Counted from the first letter of the stretch, positions 1 to 5,200 are shown. The stretch is DNA of 5,200 nt from Bergeyella zoohelcum (GCA_030523905.1 JAUNHO010000093.1:1-5200), one strand, 5' to 3'. Notes: generated by a model from the sequence alone, not told the origin. Made by a program: numbers and translations.

Positions 1-512
1 CGGACATTGGTACAATAGAGTCTTTCTTTGAGGCGAATTTGGATTTAACCTCCGAGATGCCAAAGTTCAATCTCTTCTCCACTACGCCCATCTATACAAG
101 GGCGAGAATGCTACCGCCGTCTAAAATCAATGGCTCTTATGTGAGTAAGGCAATTATTGCCGATGGAGGTATAATTTTGGCGGATAAAATAGAAAATTCC
201 ATCATAGGAAACCGAACGAGGATAGACAAAGGAGCGTCCATAAACAATTGCTACATAATGGGTTCTGACTATTACGAAGGCGTAGAGGAACTGGAAGAAA
301 ATGCAGAAAAGGGCATTCCGAATATCGGTATCGGGAAGTATTCTTATATAGATAGAGCCATTATAGATAAAAATTGTAGAATAGGGGACAATGTGCGTAT
401 CATCGGTGGGAAACACCTGCCCGATGGCGATTTTGATACTTATTCTGTGAAAGATGGCATCATCGTGGTGAAGAAAAATGCCATTATTCCAAACGATACA
501 CAAATCTCCTAA
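1..512 (+). CDS. glgC: Glucose-1-phosphate adenylyltransferase (ADP-glucose pyrophosphorylase), C-terminal part; 5' end outside window
   Basis: GlgC makes ADP-glucose from glucose-1-phosphate and ATP, the committed and regulated step of bacterial glycogen synthesis in the cytoplasm. The open frame enters from the left edge (first full codon at 3) and gives 169 residues ending at TAA 510-512. It begins with DIGTIESFFEAN, the family motif at the end of the nucleotidyltransferase domain, then PIYTRARMLPPSKI, followed by a left-handed beta-helix domain of hexapeptide-like repeats (IIADGGIILADKIENSIIG, IDKGASINNCYIMGSDYYE, IGIGKYSYIDRAIIDKNCRIG). The TTG at 39 is an internal leucine codon, not a start. 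The nucleotide-binding catalytic half is missing only because the window starts mid-gene. The C-terminal segment resembles the plant/cyanobacterial type: AIIDKN (Lys123 of this fragment) and GIIVVKKNAIIP (Lys157/Lys158) align with known activator-binding lysines. A terminator follows directly, so glgC is the last gene of its transcript. Confidence 0.95.
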   Translation, partial: DIGTIESFFEANLDLTSEMPKFNLFSTTPIYTRARMLPPSKINGSYVSKAIIADGGIILADKIENSIIGNRTRIDKGASINNCYIMGSDYYEGVEELEENAEKGIPNIGIGKYSYIDRAIIDKNCRIGDNVRIIGGKHLPDGDFDTYSVKDGIIVVKKNAIIPNDTQIS

Positions 513-523
513 GCACGGCACGA

Positions 524-577
524 AAAACGAGTAACTACAAGTTTGGAAACCGATGCCTACAAAAATAAAACGAGTAA
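524..577. repeat. Short direct repeat AAAACGAGTAA downstream of glgC
   Basis: The 11-mer AAAACGAGTAA occurs at 524-534 and again at 567-577, 43 bp apart. The second copy runs up to the right arm of the glgC terminator hairpin. A looser relative, AATGAGTAATT, lies at 591-601. This may be a remnant of local duplication or chance in AT-rich DNA; no function is implied. Confidence 0.4.
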
Positions 578-590
578 GCATCGGTTTTTT
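547..590 (+). terminator. Intrinsic terminator of glgC
   Basis: A perfect 10-bp stem is formed by AAACCGATGC (547-556) and GCATCGGTTT (578-587). It may extend inward past a C-A mismatch by three pairs (558-560 with 574-576). On + the right arm runs into six T (585-590), the layout of a rho-independent terminator, 35 bp after the glgC stop. Read on -, the hairpin is followed by only three T and then CC, so it is a poor terminator for the convergent gene ending at 620. No better terminator for that gene is visible in the 107-bp gap. Confidence 0.8.
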
Positions 591-619
591 AATGAGTAAT
601 TATTAATCTAAAAAACAAC

Positions 620-1894
620 CTAGATCGGTTTGAATTCCAAATTCTGTTCAGCGAGTAATTTCTCGGCTTGTTCCTTGTAGTGTCCGCTCACAAGTTTATC
701 GTGAATAGCTTCAAATGCCGCCAGAGTCTCGTTGATTTCAGCATCGGTATGAGACGCAGTAGGGATTAGCCTTAGTAAAATCATACCTTTTGGTATCACA
801 GGATAAACCACCACGGAAGTAAAAATACCGAAGTTTTCTCTCAAATCCTTTACCAAAAGCGTAGCCTCTACAGGTGAGCCTTGCATCATTACAGGTGTTA
901 CGCAGGTGTTGGTATCCCCAAGATTGAAGCCTCTTTCTCTCAATCCGTTTTGTAGTTTATTCACATTTTCCCAGAGTTTTGCCTTGATTTCAGGTCTTGT
1001 TCTCAGGAGTTCTAATCTCTTCAAACCACCGATTACCATTGGCATAGTCAGAGATTTAGCGAAGATTTGCGAACGAAGATTAAACTTCAAATATCTTACA
1101 ATTTCTTTATTCCCAGCTACAAAAGCCCCAAACCCTGCCATAGATTTAGCAAAAGTGGAGAAATAGACATCTATTTGGTCTTGGCAACCTTGCTCCTCAC
1201 CAGCCCCAGCCCCCGTTTTACCTAGCGTACCGAAGCCGTGGGCATCATCTACCAAAAGTCTGAAATTGTATTTTTCTTTCAGTTGGCAGATTTCTTTCAA
1301 TTTACCTTGTTGCCCTCTCATACCGAAAACTCCCTCGGTGATGACCAAAATACCGCCATTGTTTTCCTCTGCTACTTTGGTGGCTCTTTGTAGGTTTTTT
1401 TCTAGGCTTTCAATATCATTATGCCTGTATGTGAAACGCTTGCCCGCGTGTAGTCTTACCCCATCTACGATACAAGCGTGAGAATCCACATCATATACAA
1501 TCACATCATTTCTGCTAACTAAAGCATCTATAATAGATACCATACCTTGATAACCGAAATTGAGTAAATACGCCGATTCCTTTTGTACAAAATCTGCCAA
1601 CTCTCTTTCAAGCTGAAGGTGTTGCTCTGTTTCGCCAGACATAGCCCTTGCTCCCATAGGGTAGAACATTCCGTACTCTGCTGCAGCTTTTGCATCTGCC
1701 TCTATTACCTCTGGGTGGTTGCAAAGACCGAGATAGTCATTAGCCGACCAAAATACCACTTCTTTACCTTGAAATTTCATTCTTGGGCCAATAGGACCTT
1801 CAAATATAGGAAAGATAAAATAGCCTTCTCCGTAATCTGCAAACTGCCCTAGCGGCCCAGGGTTTTGCTTGATTCTTTCAAATATATCAGTCAT
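620..1894 (-). CDS. PLP-dependent alpha-oxoamine synthase (serine palmitoyltransferase / cysteate acyltransferase-like)
   Basis: This complete 424-residue enzyme belongs to the alpha-oxoamine synthase branch of fold-type I PLP enzymes (serine palmitoyltransferase, cysteate acyltransferase, Kbl, BioF), which condense an amino acid with an acyl thioester and release CO2. Visible motifs are GARAMSG with His92 (81-92), GYQG (114-117), DSHACIVDG with the PLP-stacking His139, EGVFGMRG (187-194), DDAHG with Asp216 and His219, STFAKSM with the Schiff-base Lys250, and RLIPTASHT near 375-383. The Asp-to-His and His-to-Lys spacings (3 and 31) equal those of Sphingomonas serine palmitoyltransferase. Length also fits that enzyme (about 420) better than Kbl or BioF (about 385-400). 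In Bacteroidota such enzymes start sphingolipid synthesis (serine substrate) or sulfonolipid/capnine synthesis (cysteate substrate); I cannot tell which, and databases often label such genes glycine C-acetyltransferase. I chose ATG at 1894 over the in-frame TTG at 1897. The leader is A/T-rich with no Shine-Dalgarno, and a TAAATTTG box lies 35 bp upstream. The gene is divergent from pheS and convergent with glgC. Confidence 0.88.
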   Translation of the reverse strand: MTDIFERIKQNPGPLGQFADYGEGYFIFPIFEGPIGPRMKFQGKEVVFWSANDYLGLCNHPEVIEADAKAAAEYGMFYPMGARAMSGETEQHLQLERELADFVQKESAYLLNFGYQGMVSIIDALVSRNDVIVYDVDSHACIVDGVRLHAGKRFTYRHNDIESLEKNLQRATKVAEENNGGILVITEGVFGMRGQQGKLKEICQLKEKYNFRLLVDDAHGFGTLGKTGAGAGEEQGCQDQIDVYFSTFAKSMAGFGAFVAGNKEIVRYLKFNLRSQIFAKSLTMPMVIGGLKRLELLRTRPEIKAKLWENVNKLQNGLRERGFNLGDTNTCVTPVMMQGSPVEATLLVKDLRENFGIFTSVVVYPVIPKGMILLRLIPTASHTDAEINETLAAFEAIHDKLVSGHYKEQAEKLLAEQNLEFKPI

Positions 1895-1918
1895 CAAATT
1901 GATTTTTTTATTAAACTA

Positions 1919-1945
1919 AAAATTCGCCACAAATTTACGAATTTT
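1919..1945. promoter_or_regulatory. Inverted repeat enclosing the -7 box of the oxoamine synthase gene (possible operator)
   Basis: AAAATTCG (1919-1926) and CGAATTTT (1938-1945) are perfect 8-bp arms around an 11-bp spacer. The spacer contains the whole putative -7 box on - (1930-1937). If transcription starts just downstream of that box, the upstream arm is not transcribed, so a DNA-binding site is more likely than an RNA hairpin. The arms are mostly A/T with a CG at the inner end, so chance cannot be excluded, and no regulator gene is in the window. Confidence 0.4.
1930..1937 (-). promoter_or_regulatory. Bacteroidota-type -7 promoter box for the oxoamine synthase gene
   Basis: Read on -, the bases are TAAATTTG, an exact match to the Bacteroidota -7 consensus TAnnTTTG, ending 35 bp before the ATG at 1894. 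It implies a short leader of roughly 30 nt. No good TTTG -33 element is visible 17-23 bp upstream, so the call rests on the -7 box and its position. Confidence 0.55.
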
Positions 1946-2032
1946 ATTTTATCCTAATGCTTCGGTGGTGGTTTATTTTTAATGATTTTACAAAAACAGC
2001 CTATTATTTTTTATTTTTTGGGTAGAAAAGTG

Positions 2033-2040
2033 TAAATTTG
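2033..2040 (+). promoter_or_regulatory. Bacteroidota-type -7 promoter box for pheS
   Basis: TAAATTTG matches TAnnTTTG exactly and lies 23 bp before the pheS ATG, predicting a leader of about 15-18 nt. A TTTG at 2017-2020 is only 12 bp upstream, too close for the usual -33 position. The leader is too short for a T-box or peptide-coding attenuator. The start is preceded by GAATTAGAAAA, A-rich without a Shine-Dalgarno sequence, as usual in this phylum. Confidence 0.6.
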
Positions 2041-2063
2041 CCCCCATTCACAGAATTAGAAAA

Positions 2064-3074
2064 ATGTTAGAAAAAATAGACCAATTATTGCTGGAAGTTC
2101 AGGATTTCGCATCGGCAAAAAAAGAGGAAATAGAGCAGTTTCGTATAAAATTCAATGGAAAAAAAGGGATTTTGAATGATTTTTTTGAAAAATTCAAAGA
2201 AGTTCCTAATGACCAAAAAAAGGCTTATGGGCAGAAAATCAATGCCTTGAAACAAGCCGTTGCAACCAAACTAGAAGACCTTAAAACGGCTACTACACAG
2301 AGCGAAGTAGCAGATAAAGAGGACCTTACGCGTCCTGCATTTCCTTTGGAATTGGGTACTAGGCACCCTATAAGTCTTGTGAAAAATAGGATTATAGATA
2401 TTTTCAAATCCATTGGTTTTGCCGTGGCAGACGGCCCAGAGATAGAAGATGATTGGCATAATTTTACCGCTCTCAATCTTCCTGAATACCACCCTGCAAG
2501 GGATATGCAAGATACATTTTTCATAGAGCAAAACCCTGATATTTTGCTCAGAACGCATACTTCATCGGTTCAGATACGCTATATGGAAAACAATGAACCG
2601 CCGATGAGAATCTTGGCACCAGGTAGAGTGTTTAGAAACGAAGCTGTTTCTACGCGTTCGCATTGTATTTTTCATCAGATAGAAGGGCTTTATATAGATG
2701 AAAATGTAAGTTTTGCCGATTTGAAACAGACGATTCAGTATTTCACTACCGAATTATTTGGGAAATCTAAAATCCGTATGCGTCCGTCTTATTTTCCATT
2801 TACAGAGCCGAGTGCCGAGGTAGATGTATACTGGGGGCTGAACTCTGAAACCGATTATAGAATAACGAAAGGTACGGGTTGGCTAGAAATAATGGGTTGC
2901 GGAATGGTAGATCCTGCCGTGCTAAAAAATGTGAATATAGACCCTGATAAATATTCTGGTTATGCCTTTGGAATGGGAATAGAGCGTATAGTGATGTTGC
3001 TTTACCAGATGGGAGATATTCGTATGTTTTTTGAAAATGATAAACGAATGCTAGAGCAATTTGGCTCATTTTAA
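2064..3074 (+). CDS. pheS: Phenylalanine-tRNA ligase alpha subunit
   Basis: PheS is the catalytic subunit of the cytoplasmic alpha2beta2 enzyme that charges tRNA-Phe with phenylalanine using ATP. It is complete at 336 residues (E. coli PheS has 327). Residues 1 to about 90 form a Lys/Glu-rich helical region like the N-terminal tRNA-binding coiled coil. The class II catalytic core follows: HPISLVKNRI through VADGPEIEDDWHNF (101-134, motif 1 region), YHPARDMQDTFF (142-153), RTHTSSVQIR (163-172), motif 2 GRVFRNEAVSTRSHCIFHQIEG (187-208; Arg191), RPSYFPFTEPSAEVDV (240-255), and motif 3 in AFGMGIERI (301-309; Arg308). Ala301 aligns with E. coli Ala294, which shapes the phenylalanine pocket. The ATG at 2064 is preceded by a -7 box and gives the expected family N terminus. 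The next gene is not pheT: a strong terminator follows within 20 bp, so the beta subunit must be encoded elsewhere, as in other Bacteroidota. Confidence 0.98.
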   Translation: MLEKIDQLLLEVQDFASAKKEEIEQFRIKFNGKKGILNDFFEKFKEVPNDQKKAYGQKINALKQAVATKLEDLKTATTQSEVADKEDLTRPAFPLELGTRHPISLVKNRIIDIFKSIGFAVADGPEIEDDWHNFTALNLPEYHPARDMQDTFFIEQNPDILLRTHTSSVQIRYMENNEPPMRILAPGRVFRNEAVSTRSHCIFHQIEGLYIDENVSFADLKQTIQYFTTELFGKSKIRMRPSYFPFTEPSAEVDVYWGLNSETDYRITKGTGWLEIMGCGMVDPAVLKNVNIDPDKYSGYAFGMGIERIVMLLYQMGDIRMFFENDKRMLEQFGSF

Positions 3075-3090
3075 GGTATTTGATATAAAT

Positions 3091-3126
3091 AAAATAGAGG
3101 TTAGAAATTGTTCTAGCCTCTATTTT
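3091..3126. terminator. Bidirectional intrinsic terminator between pheS and fhs
   Basis: AAAATAGAGGTTAGAA (3091-3106) pairs with TTCTAGCCTCTATTTT (3111-3126) around a 4-base loop (ATTG). This is a 16-bp stem with a single T-G wobble on the + reading. The outer A/T pairs give a T tract on + (TATTTTT, 3121-3127). On - they give TATTTTATTTAT. It begins 17 bp after the pheS stop and 22 bp from the fhs stop, placed to end both convergent transcripts. Confidence 0.88.
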
Positions 3127-3140
3127 TATGGTTTTTATGG
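3123..3140. repeat. Two tandem copies of a 9-bp unit next to the terminator
   Basis: TTTTTATGG is repeated exactly at 3123-3131 and 3132-3140, followed by A and a run of eight T up to the end of fhs. It looks like replication slippage in a T-rich spacer and has no evident function. Confidence 0.45.
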
Positions 3141-3147
3141 ATTTTTT

Positions 3148-4821
3148 TTAGCTTAGTCCTGTTATATTTCCGTGTTTGTCTATATCCATACCCTCTGATG
3201 CTGGTATGTTCGGTAGCCCAGGCATACGCATCATATCGCCTAGAATAGGGATAATGAACCCTGCTCCTGCGGCAAATTCAAACTCGCGAACCGTAACCTT
3301 GAAACCAGTAGGACGACCGATTTTCTTCTCATCGTCTGATAGAGATTTCTGCGTTTTTGCCATACATATTGGGAGTTTATCCAAGCCCAGATTATAGATG
3401 GTTTTCAGCTGTGTTTTCGCCTTTGCGGTATAGACCACATCATCTGCTCCGTAGATTTCTTTGGCTATGGTAGAGATTTTATTTTCTACGCTATCTTCCA
3501 CATTATAAAGCGGTTGGAAGTTATTGCCATAGTTTTCCGTAGCATTTACGACCTCCGTAGCGAGTTCTCTCATACCTTCTCCGCCAAGGGTAAATTCATC
3601 AGCGAGAATGGCTTTTACGCCTAATTTTTCGCATTCATCTTTTATAAAACGGATTTCCTCATCAGAATCTGTGGCAAAATGATTGATTGCAATTACAGGT
3701 TTTAGCCCAAGTTTCAGAGCGTTTTCTATATGTTTTTTCAGGTTATCAATGCCTTTTTGTACAGCCGTGAAATTAGGATTTTCATATTCTCCTTTTACTG
3801 CTCCGCCGTGGTATCTCAATGCTCTTACTGTGGTTACGATGACCATTGCATCGGGTTTAATTCCTGCATAATGACACTTAATATGCAAGAATTTTTCTGC
3901 TCCTAAATCTGCCCCAAACCCAGCTTCGGTTACCACAAATTCTCCTATGGAAAGCCCCATTTTAGTCGCGATAATGGTATTAGTTCCTTGTGCAATATTA
4001 GCGAAAGGCCCACCGTGAAGAATGGCAGGATTGCCCTCCAAAGTCTGTACCAAATTAGGCTTTATAGCATCTCTCAATAGGATAGCCATTGCCCCTTCGG
4101 CTTTCAAATCTTTGGCGTAAATAGGTTTTTTATCAAAAGTATAACCGATGAAAATATTGCCCAATCTCTGTTTCAAATCCTCAAAATCCTTTGACATACA
4201 GAGGATTGCCATCACCTCGCTGGCAGGGGTTATGTTGAACCCATCTTCTCTCACGATGCCGTTATTAGTCCCTAGACCAATGACAATCTGGCGAAGCGAG
4301 CGGTCATTCATATCCATTACGCGTTTCCAGACTATGGTTCTTGGGTCTATATTTAGGGAGTGTTTTTTGTTTTGTAAGTTATTGTCTATCAATGCAGAAA
4401 GTAGATTATTAGCCTTTTCTATCGCAGCGAAATCTCCTGTAAAATGTAGGTTAATATCCACCATAGGAATCACCTGTGCATAGCCACCACCTGCGGCACC
4501 ACCTTTAATTCCAAAAACAGGTCCAAGGGAAGGCTCACGGAGTACCGCTACGGCTTTTTTACCTATTTTATTGAGACCATCGGTAAGCCCCACCGTTACG
4601 GTAGTTTTGCCCTCACCAGCAGGAGTAGGGTTAATGGCGGAAACCAGTACCAATTTGGCATTTTTTATCCGTTCCTCGTTGATGTATTCTAATGGGATTT
4701 TGGCTTTATATTTGCCATAAAATTCTAAATCATCTGCGTTGATAGCTACTTTTTCAGCGATGTTTTTGATGTGCTGAATGTCTGCACTCTGTGCAATTTC
4801 TAAATCTGTTGGAAAGCTCAT
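3148..4821 (-). CDS. fhs: Formate--tetrahydrofolate ligase (10-formyl-THF synthetase)
   Basis: Fhs joins formate to tetrahydrofolate with ATP hydrolysis to give 10-formyl-THF, a one-carbon donor for purines and initiator fMet-tRNA, in the cytoplasm. The protein is complete at 557 residues, the usual bacterial length (about 555-560). Diagnostic segments are the ATP-binding loop NPTPAGEGKTT (64-74; Lys72), REPSLGPVFGIKGGAAGGGY (95-114), INLHFTGD (123-130), GGPFANIAQG (270-279), VVTEAGFGADLGAEKF (296-311), VRALRYHGG (332-340), and a C terminus ending NIPASEGMDIDKHGNITGLS. I chose ATG at 4821 rather than an in-frame TTG at 4845. The ATG gives the family N terminus, whereas the TTG overlaps the putative -7 promoter box and would add eight mostly Lys/Asn/Gln residues. 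The gene follows the outer-membrane gene on the same strand after 80 bp but has its own promoter box, and it ends at a shared bidirectional terminator. No other folate gene is in view. Confidence 0.98.
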   Translation of the reverse strand: MSFPTDLEIAQSADIQHIKNIAEKVAINADDLEFYGKYKAKIPLEYINEERIKNAKLVLVSAINPTPAGEGKTTVTVGLTDGLNKIGKKAVAVLREPSLGPVFGIKGGAAGGGYAQVIPMVDINLHFTGDFAAIEKANNLLSALIDNNLQNKKHSLNIDPRTIVWKRVMDMNDRSLRQIVIGLGTNNGIVREDGFNITPASEVMAILCMSKDFEDLKQRLGNIFIGYTFDKKPIYAKDLKAEGAMAILLRDAIKPNLVQTLEGNPAILHGGPFANIAQGTNTIIATKMGLSIGEFVVTEAGFGADLGAEKFLHIKCHYAGIKPDAMVIVTTVRALRYHGGAVKGEYENPNFTAVQKGIDNLKKHIENALKLGLKPVIAINHFATDSDEEIRFIKDECEKLGVKAILADEFTLGGEGMRELATEVVNATENYGNNFQPLYNVEDSVENKISTIAKEIYGADDVVYTAKAKTQLKTIYNLGLDKLPICMAKTQKSLSDDEKKIGRPTGFKVTVREFEFAAGAGFIIPILGDMMRMPGLPNIPASEGMDIDKHGNITGLS

Positions 4822-4842
4822 TTTTTTAGTTTTTTGATTTTT

Positions 4843-4850
4843 CAAATATA
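4843..4850 (-). promoter_or_regulatory. Bacteroidota-type -7 promoter box for fhs
   Basis: Read on -, the bases are TATATTTG, an exact TAnnTTTG match ending 21 bp before the fhs ATG at 4821. A TTTC (plus-strand GAAA, 4868-4871) lies 17 bp upstream and could be an imperfect -33 TTTG. The leader is very A-rich (AAAAATCAAAAAACTAAAAAA region) with no Shine-Dalgarno. The 80-bp gap between this gene and the upstream one shows no convincing terminator, so some read-through from upstream is possible. Confidence 0.6.
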
Positions 4851-4901
4851 GTTATTTTTTTGTTTCTGAAAGGTATCAGATGAGAAAAATCAGTTAGGAA
4901 G

Positions 4902-5200
4902 CTAGTGTTTGCGATATTTTTTGTTCAAAAAACGATAGGCGATTCCTGTGGTAGCAAAAGCATTGGCTGTATTGGAGAAAATGCTTCTACCAAAGGCAAA
5001 ATCTATTTGTAGATTGCTGGTGATGGGGTACATTATTCCAAAATCTAAATTGTGCTGTGGCGTTTCGGAAGGCGTGAAATTAGCAAAATATTCCCCAAAA
5101 ATAGTAAATTTATTAAAGGAATAATACCAACCATTGGTAAGTGTATAAGTACTAAAACCGCTGGTGCTACCAATGTTGAAAGAAGTAGCAAAACTATCGG
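4902..5200 (-). CDS. C-terminal part of an outer-membrane beta-barrel protein (transporter / Phenol_MetA_deg-like); 5' end outside window
   Basis: The frame on - is open from the right edge to a TAG at 4904-4902 and gives 98 residues (the two outermost bases belong to a split codon). It shows alternating polar and aromatic/hydrophobic strands joined by short polar turns: TNGWYYSFNKFTIFGEYFANF, then HNLDFGIMYPIT, NLQIDFAFGRSIF and AFATTGIAYRF. This matches the last strands of bacterial outer-membrane barrels. Pairs of the type GEYF...DFG..Y......D.AFG...........G.AYRF recall the family annotated in Bacteroidota simply as transporter (Phenol_MetA_deg-like); that assignment is from memory of the pattern and is tentative. 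The N terminus, with any signal peptide, is outside the window. Unusually, the barrel-closing YRF is not the end: LNKKYRKH follows. The gene lies upstream of fhs on the same strand. Substrate and role are unknown. Confidence 0.72.
   Translation of the reverse strand, partial: DSFATSFNIGSTSGFSTYTLTNGWYYSFNKFTIFGEYFANFTPSETPQHNLDFGIMYPITSNLQIDFAFGRSIFSNTANAFATTGIAYRFLNKKYRKH

Noticed and set aside
111..581. Open frame of 156 codons on - across glgC and its terminator.
   Set aside because: It is the antisense of the GlgC beta-helix repeats, extends through the terminator hairpin, and has no family features.
610..630. On -, AACC-GATCTA-GGTT followed by six T across the stop codon of the oxoamine synthase gene, a possible terminator.
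   Set aside because: The stem is only 4 bp, it overlaps the stop codon, and a G separates it from the T run; it is too weak to call.
906..1852. Open frames on + inside the oxoamine synthase gene (906-1166, 1266-1481, 1583-1852).
   Set aside because: They are antisense to a well-conserved enzyme, have no recognisable protein features or promoter, and follow from its codon use.
2041..2063. Possible T-box riboswitch or leader-peptide attenuator before pheS.
   Set aside because: The stretch from the -7 box to the start codon is only 23 bp and contains no hairpin or Phe-rich short frame.
2117..2221. Three runs of seven A in the 5' part of pheS (2117-2123, 2159-2165, 2215-2221), the last in the slippery phase A-AAA-AAG, plus a run of seven T at 2180-2186.
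   Set aside because: They encode Lys-rich stretches of the expected N-terminal helical region, the frame is intact, and no stimulatory hairpin or useful shifted product is evident. The A-rich codon use of the genome explains them.
2225..3069. Open frames on - inside pheS (2225-2524, 2271-2558, 2800-3069).
   Set aside because: They overlap each other and the conserved PheS catalytic core; they are composition shadows.
3176..4483. Open frames on + inside fhs (3176-3397, 3683-3871, 4148-4483).
   Set aside because: They lie antisense to strongly conserved Fhs motifs and show no sign of being genes.
4866..4879. CTGA/TCAG small inverted repeat between the outer-membrane gene and fhs, a possible terminator or operator.
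   Set aside because: The 4-bp arms are expected by chance, and no T tract follows on -.
1..5200. Search for a novel defence, mobile or RNA-based system in the window.
   Set aside because: No transposase, integrase, spaced repeats, tRNA, reverse transcriptase or unexplained gap above 200 bp is present; the genes are core metabolic genes in an ordinary layout.

Overview
This window looks like an ordinary housekeeping stretch from a Bacteroidota genome, most likely a flavobacterium (possibly Weeksellaceae-like). Four things point there. The DNA is AT-rich. Start codons follow A-rich leaders with no Shine-Dalgarno sequence. Three genes are preceded by the Bacteroidota -7 promoter element TAnnTTTG. 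The gene content fits: a GlgC, a sphingolipid/sulfonolipid-type alpha-oxoamine synthase, PheS transcribed without pheT, Fhs, and an outer-membrane barrel protein. The genus cannot be fixed from this sequence alone.

Layout from left to right. (1) The 3' third of glgC (ADP-glucose pyrophosphorylase, glycogen synthesis) runs on + into an intrinsic terminator at 547-590. (2) Convergent to it on - is a complete 424-residue PLP-dependent alpha-oxoamine synthase (620-1894), the family that starts sphingolipid or sulfonolipid (capnine) backbone synthesis. (3) A 169-bp divergent intergenic region (1895-2063) holds a TAAATTTG box on each strand; the box for the - gene lies inside a perfect 8-bp inverted repeat. 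(4) pheS on + (2064-3074) is complete. (5) A strong hairpin at 3091-3126 can end transcription from both sides. (6) fhs, formate-tetrahydrofolate ligase, on - (3148-4821) is complete and has its own TATATTTG promoter box. (7) The last 98 codons of an outer-membrane beta-barrel-type protein lie on - (4902-5200) and run off the right edge.

The genes belong to separate pathways: glycogen storage, membrane lipid synthesis, tRNA charging, one-carbon metabolism and the outer membrane. Nearly all appear to be single transcription units separated by terminators or their own promoters, so there is no sign that they form one system. I found no mobile element, CRISPR array, tRNA, rRNA, toxin-antitoxin pair or defence locus. 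The most useful points are the substrate question for the lipid enzyme, the inverted repeat straddling its promoter box, and the plant/cyanobacterial-type activator lysines in GlgC. All intergenic gaps are under 200 bp and are described in the features.
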